Below are positions 19,909 through 29,112 of a DNA stretch of 64,000 bases, piece after piece. The translations under genes and the position numbers were made by a program. Position 1 is the first letter of the stretch; each line of letters starts with the position of its first letter. Below the pieces are notes generated by a model. It made no database searches, was not told where the DNA came from, and saw only the letters and a list, made by a program, of their open reading frames with translations. Source of the DNA: Bdellovibrio sp. 22V (GTDB lineage: Bacteria > Bdellovibrionota > Bdellovibrionia > Bdellovibrionales > Bdellovibrionaceae); assembly GCF_030169785.1 (NCBI RefSeq), contig NZ_CP125854.1, positions 124,001 to 188,000 on the forward strand, read 5' to 3'.

Positions 19909-21192
19909 TTATCTCTTCAACTGAATCACTTCGTTCAAAAGTTCATCTGTTGTCGTGATTGTCTTCGCGTTGGCTTGGAAACCACGTTGGTTTTGGATCA
20001 TGTTTACGAATTCTGTCGCCAAGTCTACTGTAGATCTTTCGAGAGATTTCGCGAACAACTTACCGCGACCAGCTGCACCCGGGCCACCCAAAGAAGCCGT
20101 ACCGGAATCTCTGGACTCTTTCAAACGGTTGTTACCGACTTTGAAAAGAGCTTCTGGGTTTTCGAACTTCGCCAAAGCGATTTGCGCAAGGTCAGAAGCC
20201 TGACCGTTCGAGTAAACCGCTGTCAAGATACCTTCGTCATTGAATGACAAACCAGTGATCGTACCAGCCGCCGCACCGTCTTGATGCCAAGTGATAAGGT
20301 CTGAGTTTTTACCGTACTGCTTAGTACCGTCCAAACCTTTACCGCCTTCTTTAATAGCGTCACCGAAGTTCAATTTTACTTGTTGGTCTTGAAGAGCACC
20401 ACCTTTGAAGTTGAAGTTCGTCTCTGTCGTTTCTTGGCTGTCAAGTTTACCGTCCACTGTGAACGTCAACTTACCAGCACATACTTGAGACAACATTCCT
20501 TCTTCGCCACCAGTGACTTCTTTACCGTCAACAAGACCTTTGAATTCCCACTCACGGTCAGCCACTTTATTGAAGAAGAAGCTTACCAAGTGCTTATTAC
20601 CTTGAGAATCGTACATCTCAACACCTGTAGAGTAGTGAGAAGTCGAATAAGGGTCTTTGATATCGAACTTTTTAGTCGCTTCCATGCGCGAGTCTAAGTT
20701 CAAATCCAATTTCAATTCTTTAGTTGCTTTCGCTGGGATCAATGCGCGTGGGAACTTGATATCCGTCATTTTGTTAACGATATTGCCTTTCTCGTCCGTC
20801 GAGAAACCTTGCACGCGTTGATTGTCGTTAGTTACAAGGTAACCTTCACGGTCAAAGTGGAAGGAACCGTCACGAGTGTAAGACTCACCGTCGGAACCTT
20901 TTACTTTGAAGTAACCGTCACCAGAGATCGCCAAGTCAGTGACTTTCTCTGTCGCATCGATGTTACCTTGAGTAAGGATAGGGTTTACTGCACCGATCTT
21001 CACACCACGACCGATTTGGTTACCACCAAGGATACCTTTTAAGTTTTTAGAGATGATATCTTGGAATTCTGCACGGCTGGCTTTAAAACCTGTCGTGTTC
21101 GCGTTGGCGATGTTGTCACCGATAACACCCAAGGCTTCGCCTTGAGCAGTCATACCAGACACACCTGTGTAAAGAGATGAAAGAATACCCAT
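19909..21192 (-). CDS. flgE: Flagellar hook protein FlgE
   Basis: 427 residues. The N-terminus MGILSSLYTGVSGMTAQGEALGVIGDNIANANTTGFK-type rod/hook motif and the C-terminal EFVNMIQNQRGFQANAKTITTTDELL region form the paired coiled coils of axial proteins. The middle has the FlgE insertion domains (AISGDGYFKVK, YTRDGSFHFD). It polymerises into the extracellular hook after export by the flagellar type III apparatus. GGAGGTCAC precedes the ATG. It is the last gene of the operon, separated by 140 bp of structured leader from the gene before it. Confidence 0.95.
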   Translation of the reverse strand: MGILSSLYTGVSGMTAQGEALGVIGDNIANANTTGFKASRAEFQDIISKNLKGILGGNQIGRGVKIGAVNPILTQGNIDATEKVTDLAISGDGYFKVKGSDGESYTRDGSFHFDREGYLVTNDNQRVQGFSTDEKGNIVNKMTDIKFPRALIPAKATKELKLDLNLDSRMEATKKFDIKDPYSTSHYSTGVEMYDSQGNKHLVSFFFNKVADREWEFKGLVDGKEVTGGEEGMLSQVCAGKLTFTVDGKLDSQETTETNFNFKGGALQDQQVKLNFGDAIKEGGKGLDGTKQYGKNSDLITWHQDGAAAGTITGLSFNDEGILTAVYSNGQASDLAQIALAKFENPEALFKVGNNRLKESRDSGTASLGGPGAAGRGKLFAKSLERSTVDLATEFVNMIQNQRGFQANAKTITTTDELLNEVIQLKR

Positions 21193-21332
21193 GTGACCTC
21201 CATGTCGTTGGCGTCTTCAATCGGAATCCGCCGTTTGGAGGGCCTCCTCTACGAGGACCAGCCCTAATATTTAATTTTTAAAATCAGTTCAGCCTACGAG
21301 CTCCGCTCTTCGGCCTCCTCGGCGTCCGCCGA
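21193..21332 (-). promoter_or_regulatory. GC-rich structured leader of flgE
   Basis: 140 bp between the TIGR02530-type gene and flgE, unusual in an operon with otherwise tight junctions. It contains a hairpin directly after the upstream stop (21319-21332, TCGGC/GCCGA), a second hairpin TCCTC/GAGGA (21245-21257), and a CCCTCC element (plus coordinates 21237-21242) complementary to the GGAGG ribosome binding site of flgE at 21197-21201. The pairing options suggest translational control, which is inference. Confidence 0.4.
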
Positions 21333-21764
21333 TTACAAAACAACTGTTGAGTCGATGTTCGTGAATACATTTTCTTTTAATGCATTCTTATCCATCACAG
21401 TCACAACTGTTTTGTTCTTCACGCTGACGATCAGTGCCGAGTCATTCATTAACACTAATGAATCCTTGGAACCTTTCGCCGCCGCTCTCGAGATCGCATC
21501 ATTGAGTTTTGCGATATCTTCAGGTGAATAACTAATTCCCCGAGTATGCATACGCTCAATCGCGTGATTCGAGAACTTCACTCCTTCAGCAGCCTTGGCA
21601 AGGCCTTGAGGATTGATCTGTCCAACATTCTGAGGCTTCATGCCTCCGATGTTATTCAGAGTATCCTTGAAGGAAGGTCCCGTGCCCAGATCAGGTTGTT
21701 TTACCTTCCCTGGCTGGCTCGGAACAAGTTGGTCGAATGTTTGTATCTTCTTTAAATCTACCAT
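21333..21764 (-). CDS. Flagellar operon protein, TIGR02530-like
   Basis: 143 residues. The core VKFSNHAIERMHTRGI, then a helical DAISRAAAKG, then LVLMNDSALIVSVKNKTVVTVMD matches a small family (TIGR02530) found between flgD and flgE in many flagellar operons, including those of Gram-positives and spirochaetes. Its biochemical role is not known; location suggests hook assembly. Its ATG overlaps the flgD stop by one base (TAATG). Confidence 0.75.
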   Translation of the reverse strand: MVDLKKIQTFDQLVPSQPGKVKQPDLGTGPSFKDTLNNIGGMKPQNVGQINPQGLAKAAEGVKFSNHAIERMHTRGISYSPEDIAKLNDAISRAAAKGSKDSLVLMNDSALIVSVKNKTVVTVMDKNALKENVFTNIDSTVVL

Positions 21765-22768
21765 TACTTCGCCGTCTCCTTAGCGATTCTCTCCATCATG
21801 TCGCGGGATAATCCCACTGTATTCATGATATTCGATTTTGCTGCAGGAACCGGTGTAGTGGAAGATGTTTGTTGAACAACATTCCCCTCTTTTTTAGTTT
21901 GTCCTGTAGCATCATCTTTTTTCAAGTCTAGGTTTGTAACATCATTTGCTTTCTGGTCGTTGCTCATAAGACGAGGGTCTGTGATCTTTTTCACGTCAGA
22001 GAAACGAATCGCTTGGTTTCCTACGTGAAGAACAGGTCCGTCACCAGAGTAACTCACGCCTGTGATCACTCCGTCGAAATCTGTTTTGATCGCAATTTTT
22101 TTACCGTCTGCGCCTTTCGCTTCAGCCATGAATTGATATTCGCCGGGAGAAGTTTTCATCGCTCTATCATCTTCACCGTTCCAAGTGAGTTTGTTTTCAC
22201 CCTTCTTGAGACCTTTCAGATTATAAGTGCGAACAACTGTTCCTTCGGCGTCACGAACTTTCACTGTCACTTCACTTGCTTCCATTGGCAGAGTGAATTT
22301 GAAATCGTGATCTTTATCATTCGGGCCGCGCACCACTTTCGAAGAATCACCCGCCACCGCTTTACCGATCAAATTCAACGCTTGGAAATTTTCCGCCGGC
22401 TTTTGACCGTTCTTCATTTCATCGAGCGTTCTGTTCATATTCTGCATTTGCTCGAGTGACGAGAAGTTCGCAAGCTGCGCCGCCATCTCATGGCTCTTCA
22501 TCGGATTCGTTGGATCTTGATTTTTCATTTGTGTCAGCATCAACTTGAAGAAAGCATCTTTATCCAAATTTGGATTTCCCGTTGCACGAACTTTCTTCGA
22601 CGGATCAGTCCAATTCGGATCAACAATTTTATTCAGAACTTCACCGACGTTTTCACCGCCGATTTTGTCCTTATCGTGAGCACTGATATTGGAAGCGCCT
22701 GCAGACTCAGGTTTTGTTTGTGTCGCCCCGAATGCATTCACTCCTAATTTTGTACTCATGACTGTCAT
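21764..22768 (-). CDS. flgD: Flagellar hook assembly (capping) protein FlgD
   Basis: 334 residues. The N-terminal motif LDKDAFFKLMLTQMKNQDPTNPM is diagnostic of FlgD. A FlgD Ig-like/tudor region follows (about 150-245). The 85-residue C-terminal tail is an addition relative to the roughly 230-residue enterobacterial protein. It caps the growing hook so FlgE can assemble. The ATG at 22768 is preceded by AAGGAGTAAGGC. Confidence 0.9.
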   Translation of the reverse strand: MTVMSTKLGVNAFGATQTKPESAGASNISAHDKDKIGGENVGEVLNKIVDPNWTDPSKKVRATGNPNLDKDAFFKLMLTQMKNQDPTNPMKSHEMAAQLANFSSLEQMQNMNRTLDEMKNGQKPAENFQALNLIGKAVAGDSSKVVRGPNDKDHDFKFTLPMEASEVTVKVRDAEGTVVRTYNLKGLKKGENKLTWNGEDDRAMKTSPGEYQFMAEAKGADGKKIAIKTDFDGVITGVSYSGDGPVLHVGNQAIRFSDVKKITDPRLMSNDQKANDVTNLDLKKDDATGQTKKEGNVVQQTSSTTPVPAAKSNIMNTVGLSRDMMERIAKETAK

Positions 22769-22782
22769 GCCTTACTCCTTCG

Positions 22783-24630
22783 TTAAGCTACCAGATTAAG
22801 TCCGTTGCCCTTGCCTTCAACGTTGCGAGGACGAGCTTTACTTGCTGTCTCGATCGGTTGAAGAGGATCACGATTGCGCGCACCATAACCTTTCAGGTTC
22901 GGCATATCCATCAAAGATTCTCTGCGTCCCTGTGAACCAAAGTTTTCGTTAAACTGGTTCCAGAATTGACGAGCTTGATCTCTGTTTTGATTGCCGTTCA
23001 TGTTGGTCTGGTTTTGCGTCGCTGTATCCGTGGAAGTCGAATTCACAACGTCCACCTTTACATTTTCCATGGAGAGCTTGTGAGCAGCAAGACTGGTTTT
23101 CAGTTCAGCTAGACTAGACTCAATCGTCTTCTTGGCTTCCTGAGTATCTGCTGACATCTGCAAGTTCACCTTACCGTCTTGAAGCATCACTTTGAGGTGA
23201 ATCGTTCCCATGCCCTCGGGGGTCATTTGAACTTTCATCTCTCCGCCACCCTTTTTGATCAGGTACTGTGCTTGATTCATCAACTGCTTCACGGCCGCAT
23301 CATTCTCTCCCTGATTTACAGGAGCTGTCGGAGCCGCCGGTGCCATTGGAACCAAACCCTCAAGCTTCAAAGATTCACCTTTGATCGGAGCCGCTTGCAA
23401 TGCTTCCAAACCGTTCAGACTGTGCTTAAACTCCGCACCCTTCGTCACAAGTTTGGACTTCGCCGCGTCTTTTTCAGCGCCCGTTCCCTGTTGCATGAAC
23501 TCTTGCGAGTTTTGTTGCATCATGGATTGATCTTGTGAAGCGTTTTGGAAGAAGTCTTGCGCCGCTTTTCCCTGCATTACCGGAGCTTGTTGATCCGGCA
23601 TTGGAGCTTTCTCCATTCGCGGATTTTGCACCGCTTGCTGGAACTCCTGCATCAATTCCGCAGACTCTTCGCCTTCAGCCGATGCACCGGAACTTTGCTG
23701 CGCTCGCGCCGCTGCTAAAGCCGCCAACAATGCCGGAGAAGCCGCCTCTTTCATTTGCCCTTGCAAATGCGGAGGAAGTTCTTTCATCGGAGTTTGTGGC
23801 TGAGCCGGAACTTGCGCTTCTTCTTCTTGTGGAATCAAATCAGCTGGAATTTCCATGGGCATTTCTTCTTGAGGAAGAGAAGCAAAGGCTCCTTCATCCA
23901 TCATCATTCTTTGCGCCAAGGAAGATTCAAGAGCAGGCATTGCGGTCGGCATTGCCTTGGGCTCTTGTCTCATCCAGAATTTTGAATTCACGCGATCCAC
24001 GGATGCTTCCAGTCCGTTTTGCTTCTGCTGAGCAGCCGCAATACGCTGTTGCACTTGTTGCAGCGATACACCTGCGCCACCGAAAGTCATTTCGGGAACG
24101 GCTTTAGGTTGTTGTGGTTGCGCCTGTTGCAACTGCATAAGAAGCGAAACGTACATTGCCTGCGCTTTGTCCGTTTGCTCTTCATCCAGTCCCAATTGAG
24201 CAATCACAGCATTCGCTGTTACTTCAGGAGATTGTGCGAGTTGGGTTTCATCCAGCTGGGCCATCGCCTCCACAAGTCGTGTGGGGGGGATTTTGAATTC
24301 ACTCTCGAATGAGTCCATGAACTCTTGAATTGCCTTCTGTCGAACCGTCGCCTTCTTACTTATCTTCCCATCTTGCTGCTGAACCGGTGATTCCTTTTTC
24401 GCTTCCGATTTCTGAGGCTCTTCTTTTTCATTTTGCCTCATCTCTCGTTGCGGCGTCTCTTTCGTGTCTTTCATTTCTTTCGGCGCTTTTGAAGAAATCT
24501 TTTCTTCGAGGGCCTTTCCGAATGAAGACTCGGAGCCGGAACCTTTGAAATCCCTTTCCACCGATCTCTCGGGCGGAGATTTCAACTCGGTCGCACCCAC
24601 CATGGGAGGGCCGACTATACTTTGTAACAA
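22783..24630 (-). CDS. fliK: Flagellar hook-length control protein FliK
   Basis: 615 residues, starting at TTG after GGAGGAAGG. The first 460 residues are low complexity and rich in Gln, Met, Ala, Pro and Glu. The conserved C-terminal Flg_hook domain (about 465-545) includes GGEMKVQMTPEGMGTIHLKV and a helix before LAAHKLSMENVKVDV. FliK is an exported ruler that switches the export apparatus from hook to filament substrates. Position between the motE-like gene and flgD supports the call. Confidence 0.87.
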   Translation of the reverse strand: MLQSIVGPPMVGATELKSPPERSVERDFKGSGSESSFGKALEEKISSKAPKEMKDTKETPQREMRQNEKEEPQKSEAKKESPVQQQDGKISKKATVRQKAIQEFMDSFESEFKIPPTRLVEAMAQLDETQLAQSPEVTANAVIAQLGLDEEQTDKAQAMYVSLLMQLQQAQPQQPKAVPEMTFGGAGVSLQQVQQRIAAAQQKQNGLEASVDRVNSKFWMRQEPKAMPTAMPALESSLAQRMMMDEGAFASLPQEEMPMEIPADLIPQEEEAQVPAQPQTPMKELPPHLQGQMKEAASPALLAALAAARAQQSSGASAEGEESAELMQEFQQAVQNPRMEKAPMPDQQAPVMQGKAAQDFFQNASQDQSMMQQNSQEFMQQGTGAEKDAAKSKLVTKGAEFKHSLNGLEALQAAPIKGESLKLEGLVPMAPAAPTAPVNQGENDAAVKQLMNQAQYLIKKGGGEMKVQMTPEGMGTIHLKVMLQDGKVNLQMSADTQEAKKTIESSLAELKTSLAAHKLSMENVKVDVVNSTSTDTATQNQTNMNGNQNRDQARQFWNQFNENFGSQGRRESLMDMPNLKGYGARNRDPLQPIETASKARPRNVEGKGNGLNLVA

Positions 24631-24657
24631 ACCTTCCTCCTTCCTTGGAAAAAGTTC

Positions 24658-25470
24658 TTACTTCGCGCTCGCGGGCGAGCGTCTTTTGTATCCAGCAAAC
24701 ATCTCAGACAGGATCTGAGCTTTTTCTGGCTTTAATAAATTCATGATATCAGCAGCGTTCTTCTTTTTCATACGACCAAGTATTTCAACCGCCAAATCCT
24801 CGTCCATTGTCTCAAAGACTTTAGCCGCTTGTGGTGGCTTCATATTCGAGTACATCTGTACCAAGGTATCGACTTTCTGGTCGTCCGCCTTAACACGGTC
24901 TTCAAGCATGCCCGAGATTTTACCGCGCATTTCTTCGAGCTCGCTCAAACGCTTTTCCAATTCCACTTTCTGCACTTGCAGTTCACTCTCCATACGGTTG
25001 AGTTCTTCTTCGCGCGCATCCAGTTCTTTTTTTCTATCGTTGAGCTTTTGTAAATGATCAATTTCCACGGAGCTCATTGCCGCGGCAGGAGCTGCTTCCG
25101 CGGATTCTGCTGGTGCCGCTGCCGCCGCTTTCGCCGCCGGAGCTGCTGACGGTTCCGCCATGGCTTCCCCCGTCCATTGCACTTCCACACGCTTGATCAT
25201 ACGTTCAACTTCTTCGTGATTCTGAAATCCCCAAACGGCAACAAGCAACCCCATGAAAGAAACGCCGACCATTTTCCAAGGAACCGTGGCTTTTTTCTTT
25301 TTTCGAGGAGCACCCATTTTCATGCGACGGCGAATCTGCGCTTCAATATCTTCAGAGGCCAAATCCAAATGCAAACGCGGAGAGGAAGGATTTTTCTGAA
25401 ACTTCACTCCACCTGATTGATCGGCGACCTTACGTGCATTTTTGAAGAACTGATCGTATCCGCTTTTCAT
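24658..25470 (-). CDS. motE: MotE-like flagellar protein (MgtE N-terminal-type domain)
   Basis: 270 residues. A basic cytoplasmic N-terminus precedes one membrane helix (about 64-82). Then come an Ala/Pro-rich linker (about 100-132), a long coiled coil (about 135-195) and a C-terminal domain with AAKVFETMDEDLAVEILGRMKKKNAADIMN, the MgtE-N-type repeat found in MotE proteins. In other bacteria MotE helps fold or stabilise the motility protein MotC. It starts 3 bp after fliJ. FlbB is an alternative name for similar proteins. Confidence 0.75.
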   Translation of the reverse strand: MKSGYDQFFKNARKVADQSGGVKFQKNPSSPRLHLDLASEDIEAQIRRRMKMGAPRKKKKATVPWKMVGVSFMGLLVAVWGFQNHEEVERMIKRVEVQWTGEAMAEPSAAPAAKAAAAAPAESAEAAPAAAMSSVEIDHLQKLNDRKKELDAREEELNRMESELQVQKVELEKRLSELEEMRGKISGMLEDRVKADDQKVDTLVQMYSNMKPPQAAKVFETMDEDLAVEILGRMKKKNAADIMNLLKPEKAQILSEMFAGYKRRSPASAK

Positions 25471-25473
25471 TTT

Positions 25474-25923
25474 TTAGGATTCCTTCACCGCTTTAAAACG
25501 CAGGATGCTCTGCTCATCCATTTCTTTTTGTTCATTGGAAAGCCGTTCGAGTCTGTACTCCTCGAACTTATTTTCCCGCATCTTCTCCATAATTTTATAT
25601 TCGAGTGCGGCTTGTCGCAAAATCTCTCTCTTGGCCTCGACCAATTTCTCGATTTCTTGTACTTTTTGCTTTTGCCGCTGGATGCGGATTTCCTGTCCTT
25701 TTAAGAATTCATGGATTTGTGAAAGAGCTGGACCTTGGGCCCCACCCTGGGAAGCGAAGGATCCCGCCTGCGAATGCGCCTGAGTGACCTGATCGTGCAT
25801 CTTCTCCAGCACTTCGGTTTCCTGATTCAGCTGCGTAACAACCTCTTGAAAATCCTTTTGCGCAAGATTCTCTTTAATCTTGCGGTGCTCAAGAACTTTC
25901 TGAAGAGGAAATTTAAATTTCAT
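25474..25923 (-). CDS. fliJ: Flagellar export chaperone FliJ
   Basis: 149 residues, predicted to be almost entirely a two-helix coiled coil, starting MKFKFPLQKVLEHRK as usual for FliJ. It connects the FliI ATPase ring to the export gate FlhA. The junction with fliI upstream (25924-25977) contains a GGGCC-TGC-GGCCC hairpin at 25943-25955. Confidence 0.88.
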   Translation of the reverse strand: MKFKFPLQKVLEHRKIKENLAQKDFQEVVTQLNQETEVLEKMHDQVTQAHSQAGSFASQGGAQGPALSQIHEFLKGQEIRIQRQKQKVQEIEKLVEAKREILRQAALEYKIMEKMRENKFEEYRLERLSNEQKEMDEQSILRFKAVKES

Positions 25924-25977
25924 TAGAAGTCACTCCAGTTCCGGGCCTGCGGCCCTTCACTCTGCGCGCAAGGCGCC

Positions 25978-27306
25978 TTAAGCATTCACAAGAATCTGCT
26001 GCAACTGACGGATTGTTTGCGTGAAGTTTGTCGGATCTTCCACCCGTTGTTTGAGGAAATCATTCACGGAGTCGATCACTTTCACAGCCTTATCAATCTT
26101 AGGATTCGATCCTGGTTTGTAAGCACCGATATTGATAAGATCCTCGGCGTCTTTATAAACCGCCAACGTTTCACGCAGCTTCTGCGCCAACTTTACGTGT
26201 TCTGAAGAGGCCACAGCCCGCATCACACGGCTCGCGCTTTGCCCGATGTCGATCGCCGGGAAATGACCTTTTTGTGCCAAAGCACGACTAAGCACAATGT
26301 GCCCATCCACGATCGAACGAACAGAGTCCCCGATCGGGTCATTCATATCATCCCCTTCAACAAGGGTTGTATAGAATCCCGTGATACTGCCTTCTCCTTC
26401 GAAAGAACCGGCACGTTCCAAAAGCTTTGGCAGAGTCGCAAAAACACTCGGCGTATAACCTTTTTGGGAAGGTGGTTCGCCGGTACTCAAACCAATCTCT
26501 CTTTGCGCCATTGCAAAACGAGTAACAGAGTCCATCATCAAAAGAACGTTTTTACCTTGCGAACTGAAGTACTCCGCCAAGGCTGTCGCGACGTAAGCGC
26601 CGCGCATTCGCAGAAGAGGACTTTGATCGCTGGTCACACAAACAACCACCGAACGAGCCATCCCTTGAGGACCCAGGTCATGCTCGATGAACTCACGGAC
26701 CTCACGTCCCCGTTCACCGATCATTGCAATGACGTTCACGTCGGCGCTTGTGTTACGAGCCATCATCCCCAGAAGAACGGACTTACCCACGCCTGAACCC
26801 GCCATAATAGCGACACGCTGGCCAAGGCCTGCGGTTAATGCACCATTGATGGCCCGAATGCCAAGATCAATAGGTTCGCGAATAGGGCGACGGTCTAACG
26901 GATTCCTGACTTCACTATAAAGAGGAACTTCACGGAAATTTTCGATTTCACCTTTATCATCCAAAGGACGGCCCAAACCATCGACAACGCGGCCTAAGAG
27001 TTCTTCGCCTGCACGCACAGTTGCGATCTGGCGAGCCAAGACGATTTTAGAACCCAAAGCGACGCCTCTCATATCGTTGAGAGCCATCATCAAAACGTGT
27101 TTGTCTTTAAAACCGACAACCTCAGCAAGGAAGGATTTTTCCATGCCGTTAGGAATGATTTGCACGATACTGCCGACACTGGCACCCGGAAGATAACCCT
27201 TGATCAACATCCCGTTCACTTCAGTGACTTTGCCACTATCGCGAGTCAAGTGAATGGAATGAATAACGTCGGCGTATTTATCCAGGTTCAGTTCAAGGTC
27301 GCTCAT
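25978..27306 (-). CDS. fliI: Flagellum-specific ATP synthase FliI
   Basis: 442 residues from the ATG at 27306, which overlaps the fliH stop (TAATG). A longer frame to 27360 overlaps fliH and is not needed. Walker A AGSGVGKSVLL at about 169-179, GERGREVREF at about 215-225 and DSVTRFAMAQREIGLSTGEPP are typical of FliI and F1-beta-like export ATPases. It unfolds and delivers substrates to the flagellar export gate. Confidence 0.95.
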   Translation of the reverse strand: MSDLELNLDKYADVIHSIHLTRDSGKVTEVNGMLIKGYLPGASVGSIVQIIPNGMEKSFLAEVVGFKDKHVLMMALNDMRGVALGSKIVLARQIATVRAGEELLGRVVDGLGRPLDDKGEIENFREVPLYSEVRNPLDRRPIREPIDLGIRAINGALTAGLGQRVAIMAGSGVGKSVLLGMMARNTSADVNVIAMIGERGREVREFIEHDLGPQGMARSVVVCVTSDQSPLLRMRGAYVATALAEYFSSQGKNVLLMMDSVTRFAMAQREIGLSTGEPPSQKGYTPSVFATLPKLLERAGSFEGEGSITGFYTTLVEGDDMNDPIGDSVRSIVDGHIVLSRALAQKGHFPAIDIGQSASRVMRAVASSEHVKLAQKLRETLAVYKDAEDLINIGAYKPGSNPKIDKAVKVIDSVNDFLKQRVEDPTNFTQTIRQLQQILVNA

Positions 27307-28091
27307 TAACCGGCAATCCTGTCTTTTACTTTTGGCATGTTCTCGGCAAGAACAGACCACAATTGAGCAATACGCTGTTCAATACGCGCATCGACTTCGC
27401 CATAATTCGTTTCAACAATACAACCACCGTCGGAAACTTCCGCGCTGGGTTCGAAGCGAATCTTTTTAAGGAATTCAAGTTCACGGCCGGTTTCGCGCTT
27501 AAGCTCTTCAAGGAATTCAAACTGCGCCTGAGAAACATGCACCGTGATGTTTTCTTCATCCTGAGACAATGCCACAGCGTCGCGAAGAATTTGCACCATT
27601 GCCTCGTTATTGCCTTGCAATTCCGTCTTCGCCAAACGCGCCGCCATTTGGAACATCAACTGAAGCAAATGCGACTCATTGAATGCGGCCATCTCTTTTT
27701 TCATTTCTTTAATCGCATTCAATAATGTATCCAAAGATTCCATGCGCTCTGCAATTTCAGCGGAAACTTTTTCGAAAGCTTTCTTACGGCCTTCTTCAAG
27801 ACCTAACTGATAGGCTTCTTGATACGCGCCTTCTTGAATTTCCTTAAGTTTTTCCAAAGCAGCCGCTTCGACTTTTTCTTCTTCACTGACTTTTTCGACC
27901 TGGTCGATACCGGTCTGCACACGAACGGCATCGTTCATGCGGAAGTCCGAACCTTTTTTCTTTTCGGCTAGATAGTTAAGGGCCTGCTCGGGAGTTCCCA
28001 AGTCAAAGCGGACTGGAACAAACTCGAGAACGGTTTGTTCAGCCACTTCCTTGGGAAGAACGGATTTGGAAACACGATTAGACCATTGCAT
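27306..28091 (-). CDS. fliH: Flagellar assembly protein FliH
   Basis: About 261 residues from the ATG at 28091; a GTG at 28103 is an alternative start. Both overlap the end of fliG. The middle has the FliH helix with G-repeat character (AYQEAYQLGLEEGRKKAFEK), and the C-terminus is a V-type ATPase subunit E-like domain ending in CIVETNYGEVDARIEQR. FliH binds FliI and holds it inactive until substrate delivery. Confidence 0.87.
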   Translation of the reverse strand: MQWSNRVSKSVLPKEVAEQTVLEFVPVRFDLGTPEQALNYLAEKKKGSDFRMNDAVRVQTGIDQVEKVSEEEKVEAAALEKLKEIQEGAYQEAYQLGLEEGRKKAFEKVSAEIAERMESLDTLLNAIKEMKKEMAAFNESHLLQLMFQMAARLAKTELQGNNEAMVQILRDAVALSQDEENITVHVSQAQFEFLEELKRETGRELEFLKKIRFEPSAEVSDGGCIVETNYGEVDARIEQRIAQLWSVLAENMPKVKDRIAG

Positions 28092-29112
28092 CTTCCGAAC
28101 CACCTCTTGCGATCAAAATCTTTCCTTCCGCCTCTAGGCGGCGAGCGACGTTGACGATCTCTTGTTGTGCCGATTCGACGTCGGACAAACGAGACGGTCC
28201 CATGTTCGACAAGTCTTCGCGTAACATTTCCGCCGCACGAGCAGAGATGTTCTTGAGGATCTTGTTGCGAATGTCTTCGCTGGCTGTTTTGAGAGCCAAA
28301 AGAAGTTTTTCGTTTGGAACTTCCTTGAGAAGAGCCTGAATACCGCGATCGTCGATCTTGACGATATCGTCGAAGACGAACATAAGTTTGCGGATCTCTT
28401 CTGCCAAGAGTGGGTCTTTTTCTTCGAGGCGGGACATAATCGCCGTCTCTGTGTTTTTGTCCATAACGTTGAGCATTTCCGCCACCGGTTGAACGCCGCC
28501 CAAAGCCGCTTGTTCCACCGTCGCCGTGTTGGACAATTGATTTTTAAGAACGCGGTCGATCTCGGCAATAAGCTCTGGATCGACGTGCTCGAGGTTCGCC
28601 ATACGCAAAACCACTTCTGCTTGAAGGGCTTCCGGAAGACGTTTCAAAACCTCGCCTTTTTTCTCTGGCTCCAAGTGAGCCAAAATCACCGCCACTGTCT
28701 GCGGATGTTCGTTCACTAGGAACGTCGCCAATGACTTCGCGTCAACCATTTCAAGAGATTCCAAAGAACGGGAACCACCGGAAGTGATATTCAAACCCCC
28801 GAGGATGCCACGCGCTCTTTCTTCTCCCAAAGCGTCGACAATAGTGTCTTTAGCAGAAATACTTTCCGAGAAGATATAATCTTCCGTTTCAGAGATCATT
28901 TCATAGAATTCTTCCAACACACGCTTTGTCACGTGCACAGGAACGACACGCAGCTTGCTCATCTGATTGATCAGCTTGCGAATGTCAGCGTCATCCATAC
29001 GGCGCAGAAGGACTTTCACCGCATCACGACCCAAATAGTTGATAAGGATTGCGGCCTTATCAAAACCTTTTAGATTTTCGTACTCAATATTATCGGCCTT
29101 ATGAAGTTTCAT
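28078..29112 (-). CDS. fliG: Flagellar motor switch protein FliG
   Basis: 344 residues. The N-terminal domain binds FliF; the EHPQT motif (LVNEHPQTVAVILAHLEP, about 133-150) is in the middle domain. The C-terminal torque domain (about 235-335) includes VFDDIVKIDDRGIQALLKEV with the charged residues that meet the stator. The ATG overlaps the fliF stop by one base. Confidence 0.95.
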   Translation of the reverse strand: MKLHKADNIEYENLKGFDKAAILINYLGRDAVKVLLRRMDDADIRKLINQMSKLRVVPVHVTKRVLEEFYEMISETEDYIFSESISAKDTIVDALGEERARGILGGLNITSGGSRSLESLEMVDAKSLATFLVNEHPQTVAVILAHLEPEKKGEVLKRLPEALQAEVVLRMANLEHVDPELIAEIDRVLKNQLSNTATVEQAALGGVQPVAEMLNVMDKNTETAIMSRLEEKDPLLAEEIRKLMFVFDDIVKIDDRGIQALLKEVPNEKLLLALKTASEDIRNKILKNISARAAEMLREDLSNMGPSRLSDVESAQQEIVNVARRLEAEGKILIARGGSEDAMV

